Below, one piece after another: positions 10,342-17,746 of a stretch of 64,000 nt of DNA (within the stretch, counting starts at the first letter, position 1; each line of letters starts with the position of its first letter). The stretch covers positions 2,304,501 through 2,368,500 of the forward strand of contig NZ_CP092471.1 in NCBI RefSeq assembly GCF_026168555.1. The letters run 5' to 3'. The translations under genes were made by a program, and so were the position numbers. The DNA is from Qipengyuania spongiae (GTDB taxonomy: Bacteria > Pseudomonadota > Alphaproteobacteria > Sphingomonadales > Sphingomonadaceae). Below the pieces are notes generated by a model, which worked only from the letters and a program-made list of their open reading frames with translations, was not told the origin of the DNA and made no database searches.

Positions 10342-11708
10342 ATGGCCAAGCCCAAACGTCGATATGTCTGCCAGGCCTGCGGCAGTGTCGCCCATCGCTG
10401 GCAGGGTCAGTGCGGCGATTGCTCGGAATGGAACACGCTGGTCGAAGACGTGCCCGCCACCGTCTTTTCCCAGAAGCACGATCTGTCGAGCGGGGGCAGG
10501 GCGGTCGAGTTCGTCTCGCTTGACAAGCCAGGCGAACTGCCCGCGCGTCAGAGCACCGGCCTTGCCGAATTCGACCGGGCGCTCGGCGGCGGGCTGGTGC
10601 CGGGTTCGGCGATCCTGATGGGCGGTGATCCGGGCATCGGCAAGTCGACCCTGCTGCTCCAGGCGACGGCACGGCTGGCGCGAGAGGGCAAGTCGGCGGT
10701 CTATGTCAGCGGCGAGGAAGCGACCGCGCAGGTGCGGATGCGCGCGGCCCGGCTGGGTTTGGCAGATGCGCCAGTGAAACTTGCCGCGGCGACCGGCGTG
10801 CGTGACATCCTGACCACGCTCGGCGCGATGGAGACGCCCGACCTGCTGGTGATCGATTCGATCCAGACGATGCATTCCGACACGATCGAGGGCGCACCCG
10901 GCACGGTCAGCCAGGTGCGCGGCTGCGCGTTCGAGCTGATCCGCTACGCCAAGGAAAACGGTGTCGCGCTGGTGCTGGTCGGCCATGTCACCAAGGACGG
11001 CAACATCGCCGGCCCGCGCGTGCTCGAGCACATGGTCGATGTGGTGATGAGCTTCGAGGGGAGCGCAGCCACCAGTACCGCATCCTGCGCGCGCTCAAGA
11101 ACCGCTTCGGCGCCGTCGACGAGATCGGCGTCTTCTCGATGGCATCGGAAGGGCTGGAAGAGGTCGAGAATCCGTCCATGCTGTTCCTCTCCGGGCGCGA
11201 TCAGCCGCTTGCCGGGAGCGCGGTGTTCCCGGCGATGGAAGGGACGCGGCCGGTTCTGGTCGAAATCCAGGCGCTGATCGTCCGCCTGCAATCGGGGGCC
11301 ACGCCGCGCCGCGCGGTGGTCGGCTGGGACAGCGGCAGGCTGGCGATGCTCCTCGCGGTGCTCGAATCGCGCTGCGGGCTCAACTTCAGTTCGGCCGAGG
11401 TCTATCTCAACGTCGCGGGCGGCTATCGCCTTGCCGACCCGGCGGCGGACCTTGCGGTGGCCGCCGCTCTGGTCAGCGCGCTGGCCGACAGACCGCTGCC
11501 CGACCGCAGCGTTTGGCTCGGTGAAATCGCCCTTTCCGGGGAAGTGCGGCCCGTCGCACATGCCGGTCTGCGCCTGCGCGAAGCGGCCAAGCTCGGCTTC
11601 GCGCTCGGTTGCGGGCCGGTCGATGCCAAGCTCGCACCGTCGGACATCGACTATCGCGGCGTCGGACAACTGGCCAATCTCGTTGACCGGGTGATGGCGA
11701 ACGCATAA
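10342..11708 (+). pseudogene. radA: DNA repair protein RadA, interrupted by a -1 frameshift
   Basis: RadA is a RecA-like ATPase that helps branch migration in recombinational repair. The first frame (10342 to stop at 11277) has the C4 zinc finger (Cys10, Cys13, Cys24, Cys27), Walker A GGDPGIGKST (Lys101) and the RecA core up to VVMSFEG. There it shifts frame. The rest continues in the next frame: YRILRALKNRFG, then SMASEGLEEV, and the Lon-like C-terminal domain to 11708. Adding one G to the GGGG at 11058-11061 restores EGERSHQYRIL and a 455-residue protein, the normal family length. The break precedes the essential KNRFG motif. It may be a sequencing error in a homopolymer or a real mutation. 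Confidence 0.9.
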
Positions 11709-11721
11709 TTCCCGCAGGCAA

Positions 11722-12258
11722 ATGACGGGCTTTGATCTCATTGTCCTCGGCATCGTCGGGGTCGCTGCTGTCGGCGGATTTCTGCGCGGTTTCGTGCAGG
11801 AAATCCTTTCGCTCGCCGCCTGGGTGCTGGCCGTGCTCGCTATCCGGTATCTCCACACGCCGCTCACTGCCGCGTTGCAGGATTATTTCGGCTACGGAAT
11901 TGCCACCGCGGTCCTGGCTTTCGCGCTGCTCCTGCTGATCCCCTACGCCGCGATGAAGCTGATCGCCGCCAACGTCGGCAAGGTGTCGCGCAATTCGGTG
12001 CTCGGCCCGATCGACCGGGTGCTCGGCTTCGGCTTTGGCGCGCTCAAGGGCATGGTCATGGTGGTGATCGCCTTCTCGTTGTTGGTGCTGGGCTACGACA
12101 CGGTCTGGGGCTTTCAGGGGCGGCCGGACTGGATCAGCCAGGCCCGCAGTTACGATCTGGTCGATGCGAGTTCGCGCAGCATGGTCGAGATGATTGCCGA
12201 GCGTCGGGCGGCGCTGCAACGCGAAAGCGATCTCCAAGATGCCGACGAAGCGGAATGA
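11722..12258 (+). CDS. CvpA family membrane protein
   Basis: A 178-residue inner-membrane protein of the CvpA family, named for a role in colicin V production in E. coli and linked to envelope stress resistance. Four hydrophobic segments are visible: about 4-22, 28-45, 60-82 and 98-122. The start GFDLIVLGIVGVAAVGGFLRGFVQE is typical, including the conserved GFxRGFxxE segment. The C-terminus is charged and cytoplasmic. It lies 13 bases after radA and its stop overlaps the next ATG (ATGA), so radA, cvpA and the NifU-like gene probably form an operon. Confidence 0.9.
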   Translation: MTGFDLIVLGIVGVAAVGGFLRGFVQEILSLAAWVLAVLAIRYLHTPLTAALQDYFGYGIATAVLAFALLLLIPYAAMKLIAANVGKVSRNSVLGPIDRVLGFGFGALKGMVMVVIAFSLLVLGYDTVWGFQGRPDWISQARSYDLVDASSRSMVEMIAERRAALQRESDLQDADEAE

Positions 12259-12695
12259 CCACGAACCGCGTTACGCCGCTTTACACGCCCGAAGTGCTGG
12301 CTCTGGCCGTCGAACTGGCAGCCTACCCACCGCTGTCGGACCCTGCTTCCCATGCCGAACTCCGCTCGCGGACCTGCGGCAGCGTCGCGCGCATCGGCCT
12401 TGCCACCGATGGCGAGGGCGCGATCGAGACGATTGGCCTGAAGATGTCCGCCTGCGCAATCGGGCAGGCGGCGGCGGCTATCTTCGCCGGCGACGCGCAG
12501 GGTAAAAAGGCGGAAGATCTCGACAGCGCCGTCGCGGCGGTCGAAGTCTGGCTGGCCGAGGGCGGGCCCCGCCCCGAATGGCCCCGCCTTGAATTGCTTG
12601 ACGCGGCGGTGGCCCATCCCGGACGTCACGAAGCGATCCTCCTGCCGTGGAGAGCCGCGGCGGCGGCGCTTTCCAAGGATAACGGCGCGCGCTAG
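12255..12695 (+). CDS. NifU/IscU-like iron-sulfur cluster scaffold protein
   Basis: A 146-residue protein related to the NifU N-terminal/IscU scaffold, which holds nascent Fe-S clusters. Two of the three usual ligand cysteines are recognisable: Cys41 (RTCGS) and Cys67 (SACAIGQAAA). At the third position, before LLPW, the sequence reads GRHEAILLPW, so His125 stands where a Cys is expected. Short NifU-like proteins of this kind are common in sphingomonads. The ATG overlaps the cvpA stop. Whether it is a working scaffold is uncertain because of the altered ligand. Confidence 0.75.
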   Translation: MTTNRVTPLYTPEVLALAVELAAYPPLSDPASHAELRSRTCGSVARIGLATDGEGAIETIGLKMSACAIGQAAAAIFAGDAQGKKAEDLDSAVAAVEVWLAEGGPRPEWPRLELLDAAVAHPGRHEAILLPWRAAAAALSKDNGAR

Positions 12696-12735
12696 ATCGC
12701 GACCTACAAGAATGTTCGAGGGGGAGGGTCGAGCC

Positions 12736-14349
12736 ATGGCTGAAGCGTTGCAGCGCGAGCCGAGCGCGAAGGAAATCCGGCTGGTGATCGCAGCCAGCAG
12801 CGCCGGCACGATCTTCGAATGGTACGATTTCTTCATCTACGGCACGCTCGCCGCGCTGATCGGTGCGGCCTTCTTCCCGAGCGACAACGAGACGCTGGAA
12901 GTGCTGCTGGTCTGGGCCGGATTCGCGGTCGGCTTCGGCTTTCGTCCGCTGGGCGCAATCCTGTTCGGCTTTCTGGGTGACCGGCTCGGGCGCAAATATA
13001 CCTTCCTCGTCACTGTAACGCTGATGGGAGTGGCGACGGCCGGGGTGGGACTGGTGCCGGGCGCGGACACGATCGGCCTTGCCGCCCCCGCCATCGTGCT
13101 GCTGCTGCGCATTTTCCAGGGCCTAGCCCTCGGCGGCGAATATGGCGGCGCGGCGATCTATGTTGCGGAGCACGCCCCGCCCGAGAAACGCGGCTTCTAC
13201 ACCGGCTTCATCCAGGCGAGCGTGGTCGGCGGCTTCGTCCTTTCCATCATCGTCGTCCTCGCCTGCCGCGCGCTGATCCCCCCGGAAGAGTTCGTCGCCT
13301 GGGGCTGGCGCGTGCCGTTCCTGCTCAGCATCGTGCTGCTCGCGATCTCGCTGTGGATGCGGCTCAAGCTCAACGAAAGCCCGGTGTTCCAGCAGATGAA
13401 GGCCGCCGGGAAGACCGCAGGCAATCCCTTCGTCGAGAGCTTTACCTATCCGGGCAACAAACGCCGCATCCTCACTGCCTTCGGGGTGACGGGCGTGCTG
13501 ACGACGATCTGGTACACGGCCTTCTTTTCGGCGCTGAGCTTTCTGCGCGGTCCGATGCGGGTGGAGGAAAGCACGGTCGAATGGATCATGTTGGCCGGCG
13601 GCGCGATCTCGATGATCTTCTATCCGCTGGTCGGCGCATGGTCCGACAGGGTGGGGCGCAAGCTGCCGATCATTCTTGGCGGCGGGCTGGCGCTGGCGCT
13701 GATGTTCCCGATCTTCTGGGGACTGGGTTCGCTCGCCAATCCGGGCCTAAGTGCAGCCGCGCGCACCGCGCCGGTGGTGGTTTCGGGCAGTAGCTGCGCC
13801 TACGATCCCTTCGCCGAAACTCAGGAAAGCGAATGCGGGCGCCTCATCGCGAACCTCACCGGTCTTGGTGTCTCCTACGATCTGCGCGAAGGAACGCAGA
13901 GCTTTATTGCTGTCGGCAACGAAAGACTTGCCTATGCGGGACTGCCGGATGTCGAGCGCGCCGACGCCGTCCGCGATCTGCTGGGGCGCAGCGGCTACGA
14001 TCTCGGCACCCAGCAGCCGCCCTTCGTCCGTATCCTCGGCTTGGTGGCGCTGGTCGTCACGATGGGCGGGCTTTCGGCGCTGACCTATGGATCGGTGGCG
14101 GCGCTGCTGGCAGAGCTGTTTCCGCCGCAGATCCGCTACAGTTCGATGTCGATCCCCTACCATATCGGCGCCGGCTATCTCGGCGGGTTCCTGCCGCTGA
14201 TCGCCGCCTATATCATCGCGATGACGGGCAATCCTTTCGCGGGCTTGTGGTACACCTGGGTTGTGGTTGCCCTCGGCATCCTGATCTGCTGGTGGGGCAT
14301 TCCGAATGGCCCACCTCGAGATTTCGTTGCCGCCACCGATGACGGTTGA
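12736..14349 (+). CDS. MFS transporter of the MHS (metabolite:H+ symporter) family with a large periplasmic insert
   Basis: A 537-residue permease. The MHS signature FEWYDFFIYGTLAALI at the first helix and the loop motif GDRLGRKYT between helices 2 and 3 place it with proline/betaine, alpha-ketoglutarate and shikimate symporters. About 12 membrane segments are visible. Residues about 335-432, between helices 9 and 10 (a periplasmic loop by topology), form an unusual hydrophilic insert with two cysteines (SSCAYDPF and ESECGR) that could form a disulfide. I chose ATG 12736. Its 3-prime end overlaps the alr start. The substrate cannot be read from sequence. Confidence 0.88.
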   Translation: MAEALQREPSAKEIRLVIAASSAGTIFEWYDFFIYGTLAALIGAAFFPSDNETLEVLLVWAGFAVGFGFRPLGAILFGFLGDRLGRKYTFLVTVTLMGVATAGVGLVPGADTIGLAAPAIVLLLRIFQGLALGGEYGGAAIYVAEHAPPEKRGFYTGFIQASVVGGFVLSIIVVLACRALIPPEEFVAWGWRVPFLLSIVLLAISLWMRLKLNESPVFQQMKAAGKTAGNPFVESFTYPGNKRRILTAFGVTGVLTTIWYTAFFSALSFLRGPMRVEESTVEWIMLAGGAISMIFYPLVGAWSDRVGRKLPIILGGGLALALMFPIFWGLGSLANPGLSAAARTAPVVVSGSSCAYDPFAETQESECGRLIANLTGLGVSYDLREGTQSFIAVGNERLAYAGLPDVERADAVRDLLGRSGYDLGTQQPPFVRILGLVALVVTMGGLSALTYGSVAALLAELFPPQIRYSSMSIPYHIGAGYLGGFLPLIAAYIIAMTGNPFAGLWYTWVVVALGILICWWGIPNGPPRDFVAATDDG

Positions 14350-15376
14350 GCCTCCTCCTCCCACCCTGCGCCTCCGTATCGACGAAAGCGCGCTGGCAGC
14401 GAACTGGCGTGCGCTCGATCGCCTGAGCGGAAGTGCCCGCGCCGGGGCGGCGGTGAAGGCAAATTGCTACGGGCTCGGCGTCGAAACCTGCGTGCCCGTG
14501 CTGCGCGATGCGGGCTGCCGGGATTTCTTCGTCGCGCACTGGTCGGAAGTCACCGGGGTCGCCGCCCATGTCGCGCCCGAGCGGATCGCGGTGCTGCACG
14601 GGGCGGGCAACCGTGCCGAGGCGGACTATGCCCGCGCGATTGGGGCGCGGCCGGTGATCGACTCGCTTCATCAGGCGAAGCTCTGGACGGAGAGCGGCGG
14701 CGGTCCGTGCCACCTGATGGTCGACACCGGCATCAACCGTCTTGGTATCCGACCCGACAAGGCGGGCGATCCCGTAATCCAGGCGCTCGAGGTCGAGGTG
14801 CTGCTCAGCCACCTTGCCTGCGCGGACGAGGACAGCGCGATGAACGCCCACCAGCTCGATGCCTTTCGTGCGGTCCTTCCGCAGATCCGCCATCGCGAGG
14901 CGAGCCTGTCGAACAGCGCCGGTATTGCGTTGGGTCCGCAATACCGCTTCGATCTGACCCGGCCCGGCCTGTCGCTTTATGGCGGAGTGCCGCGTTCCGA
15001 ACTCGCAGCGCATATCAGGCAGGTCGCATATCCCGAAGCGGCGCTGATCGCGGTCAAGACCATCCGGGCGGGAGAACATGTCGGCTACAACGCCACCTTC
15101 ACCGCGCCGCGCGACATGCGGGTCGGCACCGTCTCGCTCGGTTATGCCGACGGCATCCTGCGGGCATGGGCGGGGGCGAGCCTGCGGCACGAAGGGTGCA
15201 GCATTCCGATCCTCGGCAAGGTGTCGATGGACATGGTCGTAGTCAACCTGACCGAGGCGCCGAACTTGCAGGAAGGGGATTGGCTGTCGCTGCCCTACGC
15301 GCTTCCCGAAGCCGCGGCGCAGACGGGACTCTCGCAATACGAATTACTTACCGTCCTCGGCAATCGCTTCGGCTGA
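14306..15376 (+). CDS. alr: Alanine racemase (PLP-dependent)
   Basis: Interconverts L- and D-alanine to supply D-Ala for peptidoglycan. The PLP lysine lies in AAVKANCYGLG (Lys51) and the second catalytic residue in GEHVGYNATFT (Tyr261). GLSLYGG and GKVSMDMVVVN are further family motifs. The start is uncertain: ATG 14306 has GGTGGGG upstream and overlaps the transporter by 44 bases; ATG 14339 would remove 11 weakly conserved residues. Overlap with the MFS gene suggests coupling, and the transporter could carry an amino acid, though that is only inference. Confidence 0.95.
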   Translation: MAHLEISLPPPMTVEPPPPTLRLRIDESALAANWRALDRLSGSARAGAAVKANCYGLGVETCVPVLRDAGCRDFFVAHWSEVTGVAAHVAPERIAVLHGAGNRAEADYARAIGARPVIDSLHQAKLWTESGGGPCHLMVDTGINRLGIRPDKAGDPVIQALEVEVLLSHLACADEDSAMNAHQLDAFRAVLPQIRHREASLSNSAGIALGPQYRFDLTRPGLSLYGGVPRSELAAHIRQVAYPEAALIAVKTIRAGEHVGYNATFTAPRDMRVGTVSLGYADGILRAWAGASLRHEGCSIPILGKVSMDMVVVNLTEAPNLQEGDWLSLPYALPEAAAQTGLSQYELLTVLGNRFG

Positions 15377-15381
15377 TATTG

Positions 15382-15397
15382 CGCAGCATATTGTGCG
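15382..15397 (+). promoter_or_regulatory. Possible operator upstream of phaR
   Basis: CGCA (15382-15385) and TGCG (15394-15397) form a dyad with an 8-base spacer, embedded in TTGCGCAGCATATTGTGCG. PhaR homologues recognise TGC/GCA-rich dyads and repress their own genes, so autoregulation is possible. The assignment is by analogy only. Confidence 0.25.
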
Positions 15398-15441
15398 AGT
15401 GCTAAGCGTCAGTTCGCAGCGCAGCAAAGGAGTGTGCCGGA

Positions 15442-15990
15442 ATGGCCAAACGTGCCGAAGGCGAACCGATCATCATCAAGAAATACGCCAACCGGCGGCT
15501 CTACGATACGGAATCCTCCAGCTACATCACGCTCGACGCAATCGCGGCGCTGGTTCGGGAGAACAAGGATTTCCAGGTTGTCGACGCCAAGTCGGGCGAG
15601 GACATCACGCATCAGATCCTCACGCAGATCATCATGGAGCGCGAGACATCGAGCGACAAGCAGATGCTGCCCGTCAGCTTCCTGCGCGATCTGATCGGCA
15701 TGTATGGCAATTCGATGCAGGCGCTGATGCCGACCTATCTCGAAACCAGCATGGCCAATTTCCGCAAGAACCGCGAGGAACTGTCCAGCGCTTTCCAGAA
15801 GGGCATTGCCGGCAATCCACTCGCGAAGATCGCCGAGACCAACATGGCGATGATGCGCGCCGCGACCGAGGCTTTCATTCCCGGCACCGCCCGCGGCGGC
15901 ACGGCCGAACCGCGCAAGGATGACGAGATCGCTGCCCTGCGCGAACAGATGGCCGCGATGCAGAAGAAGCTCGACGCGCTCGGCGACTAG
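15442..15990 (+). CDS. phaR: Polyhydroxyalkanoate synthesis repressor PhaR
   Basis: A 182-residue DNA-binding protein that senses polyhydroxyalkanoate granules and represses phasin and related genes. The N-terminal domain (about 9-70) has the hallmark IIIKKYANRRLYDT and SYITLDAIAALV. The second domain (about 75-120) includes LPVSFLRDLIGMYG. A short coiled coil (EIAALREQMAAMQKKL) ends the protein. AAGGAG lies 11 bases before the ATG. It suggests the organism makes PHA, but no synthase gene is in this window. Confidence 0.94.
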   Translation: MAKRAEGEPIIIKKYANRRLYDTESSSYITLDAIAALVRENKDFQVVDAKSGEDITHQILTQIIMERETSSDKQMLPVSFLRDLIGMYGNSMQALMPTYLETSMANFRKNREELSSAFQKGIAGNPLAKIAETNMAMMRAATEAFIPGTARGGTAEPRKDDEIAALREQMAAMQKKLDALGD

Positions 15991-16011
15991 GCCGCTTCAA
16001 TCCAGACACTC

Positions 16012-16102
16012 CCGTTCGCCCTGAGCTTGTCGAAGGGCCGCACTTCACTTTAATGCAACGCCCGACGTAAGAACGGTGCTTCGACAAGCTCGGCACGAAC
16101 GG
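16012..16102. repeat. REP-like inverted repeat pair (TTCGACAAGCTC type)
   Basis: Two 24-base arms face each other: 16012-16035 and 16079-16102 match as an inverted repeat at 21 of 24 positions around a 43-base centre. The core CTTCGACAAGCTC is a short repeat common between genes in sphingomonads and some other proteobacteria. A partial third copy (CTCTTCGACAA) ends directly before the proS ATG at 16145. It could form a long hairpin in RNA, end phaR transcription or affect proS translation. Confidence 0.75.
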
Positions 16103-16144
16103 TTGCTCCCGGGCTGGGCAGCGAAAATCAAGGCTCTTCGACAA

Positions 16145-17686
16145 ATGTCCAATATCCGTCACGCTCTCCAGACCCGGCGCGAAGACGATTTCGCCGCCTG
16201 GTATCAGGAAGTCATCGCCGCTGCCGACATGGCCGAGGAATCGGGCGTGCGCGGATGCATGGTCATCAAGCCGTGGGGCTTCGGCATCTGGGAGCGGATG
16301 CAGCGCCTGCTCGACGACCGGATCAAGGCCACTGGCCACGACAATGCCTATTTCCCGCTGTTCATTCCGCTCTCCAATTTCGAGCGAGAGGCCGAGCATG
16401 TCGAAGGCTTCGCCAAGGAAATGGCGGTGGTCACCCATCACCGTCTGATCGCCGGGCCCGAAGGCGGGCTGGTGCCCGATCCCGAGGCGAAGCTGGAAGA
16501 GCCACTGGTCGTGCGGCCCACGTCCGAGACGATCATCGGGGACGCCATGGCGCGCTGGGTCCAGAGCTGGCGCGATCTGCCGCTCAAGCTCAACCAGTGG
16601 GCCAATGTCGTGCGCTGGGAAATGCGCACCCGGATGTTCCTGCGCACCAGCGAGTTCCTCTGGCAGGAGGGCCACACCGCCCATGCCGACGCCGCCGAGG
16701 CGAAGGAGCACACGCTGACCATGCTCGAGGTCTATCGCGCCTTTGCCGACGAGGATCTCTCGCTAGCAGTGGTCGCGGGCGAGAAGCCGGAGAACGAGCG
16801 TTTCCCGGGCGCGGTCGAAACCTGGTCGATCGAGGCGATGATGCAGGACGGCAAGGCGCTCCAAGCCGGCACCAGCCACTATCTCGGAACCAATTTCGCC
16901 GAAGCAAGCGGGATCAAGTATCAGAGCCGCGAGGGGGCCGAGAGCCTCGCGCACACCACCAGCTGGGGTGTCTCCACCCGCATGGTCGGCGGCGTCATCA
17001 TGACCCATGGCGACGATGACGGGCTGCGCGTGCCGCCGCGCATCGCCCCGTGGCAAGTCGTCATCCTCCCGATGCTGCGAGAGAAGCCCGAGGACGAGGC
17101 GCTGATCGAATATTGCGAGGGCCTCCGCGCGACGCTCGCCGCGCAGACCGCGCTCGGCGAGCCGGTCCGCGTGCTGCTCGACACCAAGCCCGGCAAGGCG
17201 GCGGCCAAGCGCTGGGACTGGGTCCGCAAGGGCGCGCCGGTGATCGTCGAGGTCGGCGGACGCGACATGGAGAACGGCGTCGTCAGCCTGCTGCGCCGCG
17301 ACGCCTTGTGGGACGAGGCGACCGGCAAGCCCGACTTCGCCACGCCGACGCGCGAGATCGCCGGGCAGACCATCCCCGATATCCTCTCCGACATCCAGGC
17401 GGGCCTTCTGACCGCCGCGCGCGAGCGGCGCGATGCCAATATCACCCGCGGCGTCAGCGATTTCGCCGAGGTCGAGGCGCATTTCTCCGATGTGCGCTAT
17501 CCGGGCTGGGTCGAGGTGCAGTGGTCGAAGCCGACCGGCGCCGCGCTCGATCAGGTGGTCGAGCGGCTGAAGGCGTTGAAGCTCACCATCCGCAACGTGC
17601 CGATGGATGCAGCGCCGGTCGACGGGCCCTGCATCTTCACCGGCGATCCCGCGGTGGAGCGCGTGCTGCTCGCGAAAGCCTACTGA
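16145..17686 (+). CDS. proS: Prolyl-tRNA synthetase, archaeal/eukaryotic-type
   Basis: Charges tRNA-Pro. The 513-residue product has the class II motifs VVRPTSETIIG and LRTSEFLWQEGHTAH, but lacks the large editing insertion of the long bacterial type. Features such as SGVRGCMVIKPWGFGIWE and TSHYLGTNFAEASGIKYQ match the ProS type found in archaea, eukaryotes and some bacteria. The C-terminal anticodon-binding part includes ARERRDANITRGVSDF. I chose ATG 16145 (MSNIRHALQTRR); upstream in-frame sequence is the palindromic repeat. rnr follows 60 bases later in the same direction. Confidence 0.95.
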   Translation: MSNIRHALQTRREDDFAAWYQEVIAAADMAEESGVRGCMVIKPWGFGIWERMQRLLDDRIKATGHDNAYFPLFIPLSNFEREAEHVEGFAKEMAVVTHHRLIAGPEGGLVPDPEAKLEEPLVVRPTSETIIGDAMARWVQSWRDLPLKLNQWANVVRWEMRTRMFLRTSEFLWQEGHTAHADAAEAKEHTLTMLEVYRAFADEDLSLAVVAGEKPENERFPGAVETWSIEAMMQDGKALQAGTSHYLGTNFAEASGIKYQSREGAESLAHTTSWGVSTRMVGGVIMTHGDDDGLRVPPRIAPWQVVILPMLREKPEDEALIEYCEGLRATLAAQTALGEPVRVLLDTKPGKAAAKRWDWVRKGAPVIVEVGGRDMENGVVSLLRRDALWDEATGKPDFATPTREIAGQTIPDILSDIQAGLLTAARERRDANITRGVSDFAEVEAHFSDVRYPGWVEVQWSKPTGAALDQVVERLKALKLTIRNVPMDAAPVDGPCIFTGDPAVERVLLAKAY

Positions 17687-17746
17687 CGGGGGCTTGCCGA
17701 GCTTCGCCTATTGATAGGCAGGCCCGCCGTCACGATATGGCGGGCC

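Noticed and set aside
15397..15405. GAGTGCTAA, identical to the right half of a CIRCE operator
   Set aside because: The required TTAGCACTC half nine bases upstream is absent (TTGCGCAGC there, few matches), and the next gene is phaR, not a chaperone gene.
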